A stretch of DNA of 64,000 nucleotides from Croceimicrobium sp963977415 (GTDB lineage: Bacteria > Bacteroidota > Bacteroidia > Flavobacteriales > Schleiferiaceae), in assembly GCA_963977415.1 (NCBI GenBank), contig CAXBOS010000014.1:47076-111075 (forward strand). The letters are read 5' to 3'. The notes below the pieces were generated by a model that was not told where the DNA came from, made no database searches, and worked only from the letters and a program-made list of their open reading frames with translations. Made by a program: the position numbers and the translations under genes. How positions within the stretch are numbered: the first letter of the stretch is position 1; each line of letters begins with the position of its first letter. Below, piece after piece: positions 1-8,564 of this stretch.

Positions 1-784
1 TTCTTAAGGCGTGGGTAATTACATCCGTACGATCTGGATTCAAATCGTACACAATCATACGCTCGTCGTTTTCTAAAGCGAGTAAGTCTTCTCTTATTTT
101 TTGCAGATCTGTTAGGGTTATGTATTCCCCTTTCAACTTCTGGCTAAGCTTAAAAGTTCGGTTTATATTACCACCAGAGCCTACCATTAAAATATCTGAC
201 AAGCCAGAGGTATGCTCTTTAATCCACTCTTCCATTTCTTGCCAGCGGCTCTTTTTTACCAAACCATTCAATAAACGAATTGTCCCTATTTTAAAGGACT
301 TACTGGCCACAATAACCTTCTTATTAAAAAGGGTTAACTCGGTACTACCTCCCCCTACATCGATATACAAAAAGCTGCCCTCTGACTGTACTACTGAACC
401 AAGCATATCGCTGCTAAAGATCATACGGGCTTCTTCTTTACCGCTAATCAATTCGATATTGACACCTGTTTCCTGATAAATTTCTTCAACAACCTGCAGA
501 CCATTTTTCGATTCGCGTAAAGCGGAAGTGGCACAGGCGCGATACTTTTCAACGTTGTGCACCTCCATAATATTTCGATAGGCCAACATTCCGGCTAACA
601 ATCGTTTCCTGTTTCGAGCCGTGATTTTACCTTCGCCAAAGGCATCTGGCCCCAGCCGGATAGGCAAACGTGTTAAAGACGACTTTTTAAATATTACCTG
701 ATTTTTCGTTTCGATTACGTTGGATACTAATAATCGCACTGAGTTAGAGCCTATATCAATACCTGCTAGCTTATGTATCTTCAC
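1..784 (-). CDS. ppx: Exopolyphosphatase, Ppx/GppA family (3' end outside window)
   Basis: This enzyme releases phosphate from the ends of inorganic polyphosphate (or acts on pppGpp). About 261 N-terminal codons are visible and the frame is open to the window edge, so the C-terminus is missing. The N-terminus has the ASKHA phosphate-1 motif (AGIDIGSNSVRLLV), and the phosphate-2 loop YIDVGGGSTEL lies near residue 140. The start is a GTG at 784-782 overlapping the ppk stop (TAGTG); no ATG lies before the motif. Translational coupling to ppk puts synthesis and breakdown of polyP in one transcript. Ppx and GppA are hard to separate by sequence, but the ppk context favours Ppx. Confidence 0.9.
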   Translation of the reverse strand, partial: MKIHKLAGIDIGSNSVRLLVSNVIETKNQVIFKKSSLTRLPIRLGPDAFGEGKITARNRKRLLAGMLAYRNIMEVHNVEKYRACATSALRESKNGLQVVEEIYQETGVNIELISGKEEARMIFSSDMLGSVVQSEGSFLYIDVGGGSTELTLFNKKVIVASKSFKIGTIRLLNGLVKKSRWQEMEEWIKEHTSGLSDILMVGSGGNINRTFKLSQKLKGEYITLTDLQKIREDLLALENDERMIVYDLNPDRTDVITHALR

Positions 785-2838
785 TACCCTGATTTTAGTT
801 GCTTTTTCACATAGTCGTGCATGGCATACTGCGAACGAATTTTCGGCCCTTTAATTTGTCGGTACTCGTTGTTGAGTTCTTCATTATGCCAGCGGGACTT
901 CACATTATCTTTCCAAATTATATCAAAATGATCGCGCAATTGCCTTTTCACTTTATCATCGTAAATGGGAGTACAAACCTCAACACGAAAATCCAGGTTT
1001 CGTGTCATCCAATCGGCCGAACCCAAAAAGTAGCGTGGGTTACCACCATTGGTGAATATAAATAAGCGCGAGTGTTCTAAATAACGATCCAAAATGGAAA
1101 TGGCCTCAATATTTTCGCTTACGCCTTTAATTCCCGGAATAAGCGAGCAAATACCGCGCACAATCAGCTTAATTTTAACGCCATAAGAACTGGCCTCATA
1201 TAATTTCTCAATCAGTTTAACATCTGATATACTATTTAATTTCAGCTGAATACCAGCCGGGCGACCTTTCTTAGAATTATCAATTTCTTTATCAATTAAG
1301 GCGATAAAAGCCTTGCGGGTATGATGAGGAGAAACGATGAGATGCTTATAGCGCATCACTTTATAATTATTCCTTAAAAAGTCGAAAAGCTTCACGGCAT
1401 CTTTGGTGATATTGGGATTGGCGGTAAGTAAATGATAATCCGTATAAAAACGCGCCGTACTTTCATTAAAATTACCCGTACCAATAGAGGCATAATGGCG
1501 AATTCCATCTTCTTCTTCTCGGGTTATCAAAATAATTTTACTGTGAACCTTAAGCCCCTGTACCCCAAAAATTACGTTTACGCCTTCGGTTTGTAATACT
1601 TCGGTCCAACCAATATTATTGGCTTCATCAAAGCGCGCTTGTAATTCAATTACCACGGTAACCTCTACCCCATTTTTGGCGGCATTAACCAAGGCGGAAA
1701 TGATTCGCGACTCATCGGCTAAGCGATAAAGCGTAATTTCTATACTCCTAACGCGCGGATCTAAGGCAGCTTCACGTAAAGTACGAATGATATAACTAAA
1801 GTTATGATAGGGTAAAAAGAGCAGGACATCTCTGGTTTTAAGCACCTCTAAAATACTGCGATCGAGATCTAAGTCGGGATGATTATAAACGGGGAAGCGC
1901 TCAAACTCTAAATCGGGATTACCCAAATCGGGGAATTTTATCAGATCTTTTTTATTGTGATATCGCCCACCGGGAATAAGGCTATCGAAATTGTCGAGAT
2001 CGATACGATTAATAAGAAAGTCTAATACCTCTGGAGAGATTTCTTGATCGTAAACAAAACGTACCGGATCGCCGATGCGCCTTTTTTTTACGGATCGGGT
2101 CATTTTCTCTAAAAATCCCTTCGATACATCGTCGTCTAAATCTAACTCGGCGTCGCGAGTAATTTTAATGGTATGCGCCTCTATCTTTTCTATGTTAAAG
2201 ATGAAAAGAATGTAATTGAGATTATAGCGAATCAAGTCTTCTAGGTACATCAAGTACTGTTTGCCATAGCGCGGTAATTGTACAAAACGTCCTACCAAAT
2301 CGCTGGGCACCTCGATTAAGGCAATGCGCGGACTATCTGTTTCACCCTTAAGGTACATTCTAATAGCCAGATAAATACTTTTATCACGCAGTTCGGGAAC
2401 AGGTACATTTGGGTCAATCATTAAAGTAAAGACTGTAGGACTTACTTTATTTACGAAGTAATTACGTACAAAATCCTGCTGCCCCGCCGTTAAATCCTTT
2501 TCGTTAACAAATTCTATATCGTGCTGAGAGAGTTCAGCCATTAACATATCATTGATCTCTTGACTGCGCGCTTGAAGGTCTTTTACCTTTTCGGAGATCT
2601 CTTGTAAAACATCGCCAGGCTCCCTTTGACCCAATCGCAATTGTTTTTTGCTGCTTATCTGCGCTAAGCGCTTCATGCTAGCATAACGCACTCGAAAGAA
2701 TTCGTCCATATTACTGGAGTAAATTCCTAAAAAGCGCAAGCGTTCTATTATTGGGTTACTTTCATCGAGGGCTTCTTGCAAAACCCTTTCATTAAAGGCT
2801 AGCCACGAAATATCGCGGGCAATTATATGCTGTTGCAT
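784..2838 (-). CDS. ppk1: Polyphosphate kinase 1
   Basis: PPK1 polymerises the gamma-phosphate of ATP into polyphosphate, reversibly. The protein has the usual family length (684-688 aa) and order: N domain with ISWLAFNERVLQEA, head domain, then two phospholipase-D-like C domains. The HSK motif (His near 432-436, equivalent to E. coli His435, the phosphorylated residue) and LEHSR (His near 589-593) are present, as is GTGNFNE. Two starts are possible: ATG at 2838, or GTG at 2850 overlapping the sixA stop as GTGA. I chose the ATG; the difference is four residues. It sits between sixA and ppx in one operon. Confidence 0.97.
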   Translation of the reverse strand: MQQHIIARDISWLAFNERVLQEALDESNPIIERLRFLGIYSSNMDEFFRVRYASMKRLAQISSKKQLRLGQREPGDVLQEISEKVKDLQARSQEINDMLMAELSQHDIEFVNEKDLTAGQQDFVRNYFVNKVSPTVFTLMIDPNVPVPELRDKSIYLAIRMYLKGETDSPRIALIEVPSDLVGRFVQLPRYGKQYLMYLEDLIRYNLNYILFIFNIEKIEAHTIKITRDAELDLDDDVSKGFLEKMTRSVKKRRIGDPVRFVYDQEISPEVLDFLINRIDLDNFDSLIPGGRYHNKKDLIKFPDLGNPDLEFERFPVYNHPDLDLDRSILEVLKTRDVLLFLPYHNFSYIIRTLREAALDPRVRSIEITLYRLADESRIISALVNAAKNGVEVTVVIELQARFDEANNIGWTEVLQTEGVNVIFGVQGLKVHSKIILITREEEDGIRHYASIGTGNFNESTARFYTDYHLLTANPNITKDAVKLFDFLRNNYKVMRYKHLIVSPHHTRKAFIALIDKEIDNSKKGRPAGIQLKLNSISDVKLIEKLYEASSYGVKIKLIVRGICSLIPGIKGVSENIEAISILDRYLEHSRLFIFTNGGNPRYFLGSADWMTRNLDFRVEVCTPIYDDKVKRQLRDHFDIIWKDNVKSRWHNEELNNEYRQIKGPKIRSQYAMHDYVKKQLKSG

Positions 2839-2846
2839 TGTGTTAA

Positions 2847-3344
2847 TCACTTCTTAATTCTGCGTTTAGGAAAGTCAAAAAATAGGAGTTCTGCCTCTGT
2901 TTCCAGATCGGCCCAATGCTCAACATCAAAATTTAGGCAAGCCACACCAGTAGTAGGAACATTATCAATAATATGATCGATGCAATGGTTTACAAAAGTG
3001 GTGATAGTGGGATTATGACCAAATAGAAAGACCGAATTGTACTTATCCTTTAATTTGCGAATAGTCTTAAACAGGTCTTTCACCTCAGCTTCGTAAATGG
3101 CTTCTTTTAACTTGATTTCTCCGTAAGGGTAATGAAGGTTTTTCGCGAAAATTAAGGCCGTATGTAAAGCTCTAGTTGCGGGGCTAGAAACAATCAAATC
3201 AGGCGTAAAGCCCTGTTGTTCCATCCATTGTGAAGTATTGTGTGCATCACGAATTCCACTTCCCTTGAGGGGACGATCGAAATCATCTACTCCTTCTTCA
3301 GTCCAAGATGACTTGGCATGTCTAATCAGATAAAGCTTTTTCAT
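2847..3344 (-). CDS. sixA: SixA-type histidine phosphatase
   Basis: A short (165 aa) member of the histidine phosphatase (phosphoglycerate-mutase-like) superfamily. The catalytic RHG-type motif appears as LIRHAKSSW at residues 5-13, the usual form in SixA and bacterial RHAK proteins. A second histidine occurs in the FGHNPTIT motif near residue 109. There is no signal peptide, so it is cytoplasmic. In E. coli SixA dephosphorylates phosphohistidine on signalling proteins. Here it is the first gene of the ppk-ppx operon and meets ppk within a few bases, so a link to phosphate metabolism is plausible; the substrate is unknown. Confidence 0.85.
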   Translation of the reverse strand: MKKLYLIRHAKSSWTEEGVDDFDRPLKGSGIRDAHNTSQWMEQQGFTPDLIVSSPATRALHTALIFAKNLHYPYGEIKLKEAIYEAEVKDLFKTIRKLKDKYNSVFLFGHNPTITTFVNHCIDHIIDNVPTTGVACLNFDVEHWADLETEAELLFFDFPKRRIKK

Positions 3345-3449
3345 GGCCTCCTGTAAAATTTAGCGTGGAATTTAGCTAAAACAAAGGAGTTAAGGAAGCG
3401 TCGGCGCAATAATTAATCTAGATTTAATTTAAACGAAATAGGTCCTGGG

Positions 3450-4229
3450 TTACTCCTCCCTTTTCGCCGCTTGCCAAAAAGCCTCCAACTCATTTAAGCT
3501 ATAATCAGCCAAGGCTTTGTCGGCTTTTTTCGCTTGTTCCTCCATAAATTGAAAGCGCCTAATAAATTTCTTATTCGTGCGCTCCAAGGCAGATTCAGGA
3601 TCAATTTTAAGAAAGCGCCCTACATTAATCATGGAAAACAAAAGATCGCCAAATTCATTTTCCATCTTTTTGGAATCCTTCAAGGCGATTTCGGCTTTCA
3701 GCTCCGCTAATTCCTCTTCCATTTTAGCTAAAACTTGGCTGCTCTCATCCCAATCGAAACCGGCACCGCGCGCTTTCTCCTGAATTCGGGTCGCTTTCAC
3801 CATAGCGGGAAGGGACTTTGGGACCCCTTCTAGCACCGACTTTTTGCCTTCTTTTAATTTTAAGGATTCCCAGTTGGCCTTAACCGTTTCCTCATCTTCT
3901 GCCACGGTATCGCCGTAAATATGCGGGTGGCGATGGATTAGTTTTTCGGCAATCGATTCTAGCACATCCGCCATATCAAAAGCCTCTTTCTCCTCCCCTA
4001 TTTTGGCATAAAAAACCATGTGAAGCAGAATATCGCCAATCTCATTTTTCACTTCAGGAAGATCTTGATCGAGAATGGCATCACCTAATTCGTAGGTTTC
4101 CTCTATGGTTAAAGGCCGCAGCGTTTCCATAGTTTGCTTTCTATCCCAAGGACAGCCGGCCCTCAAATCGTCCATTATATCTAATAAACGACCAAAGGCC
4201 TCCATCTTTTCCTGTCGCGTATGCGCCAT
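3450..4229 (-). CDS. mazG: Nucleoside triphosphate pyrophosphohydrolase MazG
   Basis: Hydrolyses (d)NTPs to NMP and PPi, a house-cleaning function. At 259 aa it has the tandem-domain MazG layout. The first half carries CPWDRKQTMETLRPLTIEE and the metal-binding pattern EIGDILLHMVFYAKI; the second repeats it as EFGDLLFSMINVGRFL near residue 190. The start ATG overlaps the stop of the DUF5606 gene by one base (TAATG), so they are translationally coupled. It is the last gene of the ruvX-def-TPR-DUF5606-mazG cluster. Confidence 0.95.
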   Translation of the reverse strand: MAHTRQEKMEAFGRLLDIMDDLRAGCPWDRKQTMETLRPLTIEETYELGDAILDQDLPEVKNEIGDILLHMVFYAKIGEEKEAFDMADVLESIAEKLIHRHPHIYGDTVAEDEETVKANWESLKLKEGKKSVLEGVPKSLPAMVKATRIQEKARGAGFDWDESSQVLAKMEEELAELKAEIALKDSKKMENEFGDLLFSMINVGRFLKIDPESALERTNKKFIRRFQFMEEQAKKADKALADYSLNELEAFWQAAKREE

Positions 4230-4666
4230 TATTCTCCTTCTTTAGCGCTTTCTTCCGCTTCCGCAGATGCGTCTTCTGTTTCTTGAATTAACATATCCTT
4301 AGCATGTAGCATATTATACCAAGAGAATAGTTTTTTCAAGTGACTGGGGTAAACACGCTCTTGATCGAAGTTTGGAAGGATTTCTTCCATATAAGCCTTC
4401 AATTCATCGTTGCTAGCTGTTTTAGCATCAATTGCTAATCCGCCTTCCGCCTTGTCGTATACTTTATCAAAAATCTCTGATAAAGGTACCTCCTCTTCGT
4501 AAGTATAAATAGCGATATCGCTCAAGGCACTAACCTCAGCTCTTTGCGATACAGGCATTCTTTTACCGTCTGTTAAAGACTCCACTAAAACACCTTGACG
4601 AGTAGCTTTAATTAATTTATAAAGACCTGGCTTTCCGCCAATTGATAAGATTTCTTCTAATTTCAT
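4229..4666 (-). CDS. DUF5606 family protein
   Basis: A 145-aa acidic cytoplasmic protein. The N-terminal half (about residues 1-50: LSIGGKPGLYKLI, then a basic GKRMPVSQRAEVSAL stretch) is the conserved DUF5606 region found in Bacteroidota, and it looks like a small beta-barrel. A low-complexity Glu/Ala tail follows (residues 128-145). No catalytic motif is visible and the function is unknown. It is coupled to mazG by a one-base overlap and lies six bases after the TPR lipoprotein, a neighbourhood common in this phylum. Confidence 0.85.
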   Translation of the reverse strand: MKLEEILSIGGKPGLYKLIKATRQGVLVESLTDGKRMPVSQRAEVSALSDIAIYTYEEEVPLSEIFDKVYDKAEGGLAIDAKTASNDELKAYMEEILPNFDQERVYPSHLKKLFSWYNMLHAKDMLIQETEDASAEAEESAKEGE

Positions 4667-4672
4667 TCTTTT

Positions 4673-5200
4673 TTATTTTTCAGAGTTTTTTGCTTCTTCC
4701 TTCCATTTTTGCACCATTTGTATCTCTATTTCCACGGTGTTATCGAGTAAATCTAAAAGCTGTCGTGCATTATCGGCTAAAGCATTGCTAGGATAAGTAT
4801 CAATAAATTTTTGATAGGTAGCGGCCGCAAGATCTTTAGAGCGCATTTCTTCGTAAAATAAGGCCAGGGCTAGCATAGACTCTGCTCCTTTCTGGTGATA
4901 GGCATAGTTTTGATAAACAGCTTTATAGGCATCAATAGCTTCATTTTCTTTTCCATTGGTTGCCTTTAAAACTTCGGCCTTTTTAAAGAGATATACCGCA
5001 GCCATGCTATCTTTAGGATGCGCTGCTACAAAAACATCATACTCTTTAATCAGCGCATTACCAATTGTGGTGTCCATGCGTTCTTTAGAGCGTAATTCTG
5101 CTTCCAAAGCTTCAATGCGTTCACTGTTAACATTAGGCTCACTATTTTGAGCACAAGCCGAACTTAAAATTAACAAGCTTAGTAAAATTATAATTCTCAT
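4673..5200 (-). CDS. TPR-containing lipoprotein
   Basis: A 175-aa predicted lipoprotein. The signal peptide MRIIILLSLLILSSAC ends in a lipobox (SSAC), so Cys16 is likely acylated. A short helix (IEALEAELRSKE) leads into helical repeats of TPR type, with aligned Ala and Tyr positions near residues 60-150. This resembles the periplasmic scaffold proteins YfgM and BamD in style but is too short for BamD. Its start overlaps the def stop by four bases. The specific role is unknown; it may scaffold periplasmic complexes. Confidence 0.75.
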   Translation of the reverse strand: MRIIILLSLLILSSACAQNSEPNVNSERIEALEAELRSKERMDTTIGNALIKEYDVFVAAHPKDSMAAVYLFKKAEVLKATNGKENEAIDAYKAVYQNYAYHQKGAESMLALALFYEEMRSKDLAAATYQKFIDTYPSNALADNARQLLDLLDNTVEIEIQMVQKWKEEAKNSEK

Positions 5201-5769
5201 TTGGCAAGGGGAAATTTCATGCGATATCCAACACTAATTTGACCTTTCGAAATTTTGGCTAATTTCTTTTTAATCATGTTCTTACGCAAAGGACTTAAAT
5301 AATCGGTGAAGAGAATTCCATCAATATGATCGTACTCATGCTGAATAACGCGTGCTTTTAGACCATCATAAACCTCTACTTGCTCCTGAAAGTTCTCGTC
5401 TACATATCTAATCTTGATACGTTCCAAGCGATCTACATCGCCGCGAATATCGGGAATGCTTAAGCAGCCTTCGTTAAAAACAAACTCCTCGCCATCTTCT
5501 TCCTCGATCCAGGCATTGATAAAGACCTTTTTAAAATCTTTTAATTGTTCAGTCTCAGGATCCTCCTCATCTACAAAAGGGGTGGTATCTACAATAAAAA
5601 GTCGAATTGCCAAACCAATCTGTGGAGCTGCAAGACCCACGCCTTGTGCATTGTACATGGTATCGAACATATTGCTAATTAGAGTATCCAAATTTGGGTA
5701 ATCCTTAGTTATTTCTTCTCCTTCCTTCCTTAAAACTGGATCTCCGTAGGCAACTATCGGTAATATCAT
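5197..5769 (-). CDS. def: Peptide deformylase
   Basis: Removes the formyl group from the N-terminal methionine of new proteins; metal-dependent and essential. All three family motifs are present: GVGLAAPQIG, EGCLSIP (metal-binding Cys) and HEYDHIDG (two metal-binding His and catalytic Glu). Length is 190 aa from the ATG at 5769, which begins MILPIVAYGDPVLR as typical deformylases do. A TTG six codons upstream (5787) is possible but less likely because a promoter-like box overlaps it. It is followed by the TPR lipoprotein with a four-base overlap. Confidence 0.96.
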   Translation of the reverse strand: MILPIVAYGDPVLRKEGEEITKDYPNLDTLISNMFDTMYNAQGVGLAAPQIGLAIRLFIVDTTPFVDEEDPETEQLKDFKKVFINAWIEEEDGEEFVFNEGCLSIPDIRGDVDRLERIKIRYVDENFQEQVEVYDGLKARVIQHEYDHIDGILFTDYLSPLRKNMIKKKLAKISKGQISVGYRMKFPLAK

Positions 5770-5784
5770 GATTTCAATTTGCGG

Positions 5785-5792
5785 CAAAAGTA
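5785..5792 (-). promoter_or_regulatory. Bacteroidota -7 promoter box upstream of def
   Basis: On the minus strand the sequence reads TACTTTTG, matching the Bacteroidota -7 consensus TAnnTTTG. It lies about 16 bases before the def ATG at 5769, which would give a very short leader. I see no clear -33 TTTG. Confidence 0.45.
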
Positions 5793-5839
5793 AGGATTAG
5801 CAAAACTATTTCGCACTCTCCCTCTAAGATTCATAGTAG

Positions 5840-6250
5840 CTATCTATTTTGCATGAAGTCATCCAAGATAATTGCGGCGCTTACTTTATCTAAAGCTCCC
5901 TTTTCGCGACGCTTACTTTTCTTCATGCCGCTTTGCACTAAGCTCTTCATGGCCAACTTACTGGTAAAACGCTCATCTTGCCGATGAATGCTTAAAATAG
6001 GAAATAATGCTTTGAGTTTACCCTCCCACTCTTTTACCAAGGCCGAGTTATCCGTTTCACCACCATCTAATCCTAATGGATCACCCAGAACAATGGCTTC
6101 AACCTTTTCGAGCTTTAGCCAATTTACTAGATAAGCTTCTAATTCTCTGGTGGCTACCGTTTCGCGTGGAGACGCTATAATTTGCATGGGGTCTGTTTCG
6201 GCAATGCCGGTTCGTTTTCCTCCAATATCAAGGGCTATTATCTTCGCCAA
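5840..6250 (-). CDS. ruvX: Putative pre-16S rRNA nuclease / Holliday junction resolvase-like, YqgF family
   Basis: RNase H-fold nuclease that processes the 5' end of pre-16S rRNA in E. coli (YqgF/RuvX). The N-terminal motif IIALDIGGKRTGIAETD carries the first catalytic Asp; LVLGDPLG-like text (AIVLGDPLGLDGG, residues near 58-70) and DERFTSKLA follow, and the terminal Asp lies in the C-terminal helix. The probable start is a TTG at 6250 giving MAKIIALD, the usual family N-terminus; no ATG fits, and a further TTG at 6277 would extend into the dapD leader. It is divergent from dapD with overlapping control regions. Confidence 0.88.
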   Translation of the reverse strand: MAKIIALDIGGKRTGIAETDPMQIIASPRETVATRELEAYLVNWLKLEKVEAIVLGDPLGLDGGETDNSALVKEWEGKLKALFPILSIHRQDERFTSKLAMKSLVQSGMKKSKRREKGALDKVSAAIILDDFMQNR

Positions 6251-6255
6251 TCTTA

Positions 6256-6263
6256 TACTTTTG
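6256..6263 (+). promoter_or_regulatory. Promoter -7 box for dapD
   Basis: TACTTTTG matches TAnnTTTG and lies 18 bases before the dapD ATG. It sits just outside the ruvX start on the other strand, so the two genes share a compact divergent control region. Confidence 0.5.
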
Positions 6264-6281
6264 CGCAATATTATCAATATA

Positions 6282-7097
6282 ATGACAGACTACGCTACTT
6301 TAATTGAGGAAGCTTGGGAAAACCGAGCCCTATTAAGTGAAAATAAATATTTGCAAGCCATTGAGGCGGTGATTGAAGAAATCGATAAAGGCCGTCTTCG
6401 TTGCGCGCAACCAAGCGCTGAAGGTTGGATTGTTAACGAATGGGTAAAGAAAGCGGTAATACTCTACTTCCCTACTCGTAAAATGGAGGTTTTCGAAGCA
6501 GGCCCTATGGAGTTTCACGATAAAATCCCTTTAAAATCAAACTATAAAGAATTAGGCATTCGTGTGGTACCTCATGCCGTGGCACGTTATGGCGCCTATA
6601 TTTCCGCCGGAACTGTACTTATGCCCAGCTATGTAAATATTGGTGCTTATGTAGATGAAGGCACTATGGTAGATACTTGGGCCACAGTGGGAAGTTGCGC
6701 TCAAATTGGTAAAAACGTGCACCTTTCGGGAGGTGTCGGTATTGGTGGTGTTTTAGAGCCCGTGCAAGCGAGCCCCGTAATTATTGAGGACAATTGCTTT
6801 ATCGGTTCCCGTTCTATTGTAGTAGAAGGCATCCGCATTGAAAAAGAAGCCGTGCTTGGTGCCAATGTGGTATTAACAGGCTCTACTAAAATTATTGACG
6901 TTAGCGGCGATGAGCCTCAGGAAATTAAAGGATACATTCCTTCGCGTAGCGTGGTTATCCCCGGAACTTATCCTAAAAAGTTTCCCGCTGGGACTTTTAA
7001 TGTGCCTTGTGCCCTCATTATTGGCAAACGGAAAGAAAGCACCGATAAAAAAACATCCCTAAACGAGGCCCTACGAGAATACAGCGTTTCGGTTTAA
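6282..7097 (+). CDS. dapD: 2,3,4,5-tetrahydropyridine-2,6-dicarboxylate N-succinyltransferase
   Basis: Succinyl-CoA-dependent step of the DAP/lysine pathway, needed for lysine and peptidoglycan. The protein is 271 aa from ATG 6282 (MTDYATLIEEAWENR). The left-handed beta-helix hexapeptide repeats are seen from GAYISAGTVLMPSYVNIGAYVD through IEDNCFIGSRS to AVLGANVVLTGSTKI (about residues 105-215). The frame is open upstream to 6150, but that part is antisense to ruvX and unlike the family, so I rejected the longer start. Monocistronic in this context. Confidence 0.96.
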   Translation: MTDYATLIEEAWENRALLSENKYLQAIEAVIEEIDKGRLRCAQPSAEGWIVNEWVKKAVILYFPTRKMEVFEAGPMEFHDKIPLKSNYKELGIRVVPHAVARYGAYISAGTVLMPSYVNIGAYVDEGTMVDTWATVGSCAQIGKNVHLSGGVGIGGVLEPVQASPVIIEDNCFIGSRSIVVEGIRIEKEAVLGANVVLTGSTKIIDVSGDEPQEIKGYIPSRSVVIPGTYPKKFPAGTFNVPCALIIGKRKESTDKKTSLNEALREYSVSV

Positions 7098-7149
7098 AAC
7101 TAATTAAGCTTAAGCAACTTAAGTTACTCTTTTACTAAAGTAAAGTAGC

Positions 7150-7157
7150 TACCTTTG
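7150..7157 (+). promoter_or_regulatory. Promoter -7 box for small DUF2892-like gene
   Basis: TACCTTTG, a perfect TAnnTTTG match, 22 bases before the ATG at 7180. It follows dapD closely but gives the small membrane gene its own transcript, bounded by the terminator at 7425-7454. Confidence 0.6.
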
Positions 7158-7179
7158 TTAGATAACCAAAGAAAAAAAC

Positions 7180-7383
7180 ATGAAAAAAAACATGGGCAAG
7201 TTAGACCGCACCATTAGACTGATTGTGGCTGCCGTTATCCTTTTACTGTATTTCACCGGCAACATTGCGGGAACATTAGCTACTGTATTATTGGTAGTAG
7301 CAGGCATTTTTGTAGTCACCAGTTTCATAAATTTTTGCCCTTTATACCGACTTTTCGGCATCAACAGCTGTAAAGTTGCTTAG
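7180..7383 (+). CDS. Small membrane protein, DUF2892 (YgaP-like TM domain)
   Basis: A 67-aa protein with two hydrophobic segments (about residues 12-28 and 30-50) and the ending CPLYRLFGINSC, diagnostic of the DUF2892/YgaP transmembrane module. The N-terminus KKNMGKLDRTIR fits the family, where a MGxxDRxIR stretch precedes the first helix. In some bacteria the module is fused to a rhodanese domain; here it stands alone. The function is unknown. It has its own promoter and terminator. Confidence 0.85.
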   Translation: MKKNMGKLDRTIRLIVAAVILLLYFTGNIAGTLATVLLVVAGIFVVTSFINFCPLYRLFGINSCKVA

Positions 7384-7424
7384 ACAGGCAGCCTTGAAAG
7401 AGGTGAGTTAAACTATATTGAACT

Positions 7425-7454
7425 AAGGGAGAAAAGTATATTCTCCCTTTTTTT
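7425..7454 (+). terminator. Rho-independent terminator
   Basis: AAGGGAGAA pairs with TTCTCCCTT (9-bp stem, 7-base loop) and is followed by a run of T to 7454. It lies 40 bases after the small membrane gene and just before corA. Confidence 0.9.
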
Positions 7455-7472
7455 GGCTCTATTCACCCCATC

Positions 7473-8522
7473 TTGAAAAAGAAAGATAAACAGAGCAGAA
7501 GTATATTTTTATCTTCGCTTTCTATGGATATGAAGAAAGAGCAACAAGAATTTCTCGAAAATACTAGCCTAATTAGCTATTCGAATAAGGACTTTAGTCG
7601 TACAAAATTTAAGAGTCTCGAAGATATTCTCATTAGTCCTAGCACCACCGATAGTGTTCACTGGTTCAATACCTATGGTATGCATTACCGTGAAACCATC
7701 AAAATGGTTATCCGTACTAATAATCTCGACGATTTTCTCCTCAAATTAATCAACGATCAAGAGCATCGAAACAAGGTTATTGAACTGGATAATGTGGTGT
7801 TTTTCGCGGTACAGGTTTTAGTAAAGGGCGACACGGCCTTGGCCTCCGAGCAAATGATTTTTATCGCTTCTCATAATTATGTGTGGAGTATTCAGGAAAA
7901 ACCGGGTGACTATTTCGAGTGGATCCGCGAACGTCTAAGTAATAACCTTGGAATCAGCCGTAAGAAAAATGCTAGCTACCTACTTTTTCTCCTTATCGAG
8001 TCTATTATTGATAATTACATCGAGACCTATACCCAATACGAAGAGCAAAGCGATTTACTGCTTGATGACACCGATATTAAACCCACGCCCGCTTTTACCG
8101 CCATGGTAGAAAGTAGAAAACAAGAGTTATTCAATTTCAAAAAAGCGGCCACCAGTTTACGGAACACCATTGTAAAACTAGAAAAAGTAGGTCTTTACCA
8201 GCAAAAATCGAAATACTTCAGCGAGCTAAAAGAGCAAATAAACAACCACATTACTGATATCGATTTCGATCTGCAAGAGCTAGAAAGTAAAATAAATCTC
8301 ATTTTTAGTATTCAGGGGCACCGCCTTAATGAGGTAATGAAAACCCTCACTATTCTATCTGTAATCTTTATTCCGCTTACCTTTTTGGCTGGTATTTACG
8401 GAATGAATTTTCGCAATATCCCAGAGCTAGAAACTGAAAACGGTTATTTTATACTCTTGGGAATAATGTTCTTGATTAGCCTTGGTAGCGTTTGGTATTT
8501 CTACAAAAAAAAGTGGTTCTGA
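7473..8522 (+). CDS. corA: Magnesium/cobalt transporter CorA
   Basis: Pentameric divalent-cation channel of the inner membrane. Length is 349 aa. A cytoplasmic alpha/beta domain and long stalk helices (to about residue 290) precede two C-terminal membrane helices, with the signature GMN selectivity motif in IYGMNFRNIPE and a basic tail. The start appears to be TTG at 7473 (KKKDKQSRS); the first ATG at 7524 would remove the first beta strand (SIFLSS) seen in homologues. It is separated from the upstream gene by a terminator. Confidence 0.93.
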   Translation: MKKKDKQSRSIFLSSLSMDMKKEQQEFLENTSLISYSNKDFSRTKFKSLEDILISPSTTDSVHWFNTYGMHYRETIKMVIRTNNLDDFLLKLINDQEHRNKVIELDNVVFFAVQVLVKGDTALASEQMIFIASHNYVWSIQEKPGDYFEWIRERLSNNLGISRKKNASYLLFLLIESIIDNYIETYTQYEEQSDLLLDDTDIKPTPAFTAMVESRKQELFNFKKAATSLRNTIVKLEKVGLYQQKSKYFSELKEQINNHITDIDFDLQELESKINLIFSIQGHRLNEVMKTLTILSVIFIPLTFLAGIYGMNFRNIPELETENGYFILLGIMFLISLGSVWYFYKKKWF

Positions 8523-8564
8523 GTTGCCCCAAAACCACCTAAAATTAAGTATCTAATTCAGAAA

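Noticed and set aside
120..476. 118-codon plus-strand frame at the window start
   Set aside because: Antisense to ppx, which carries clear ASKHA motifs on the minus strand.
6150..6281. N-terminal extension of dapD
   Set aside because: It overlaps ruvX antisense; the family N-terminus begins at the ATG at 6282 after a promoter box.
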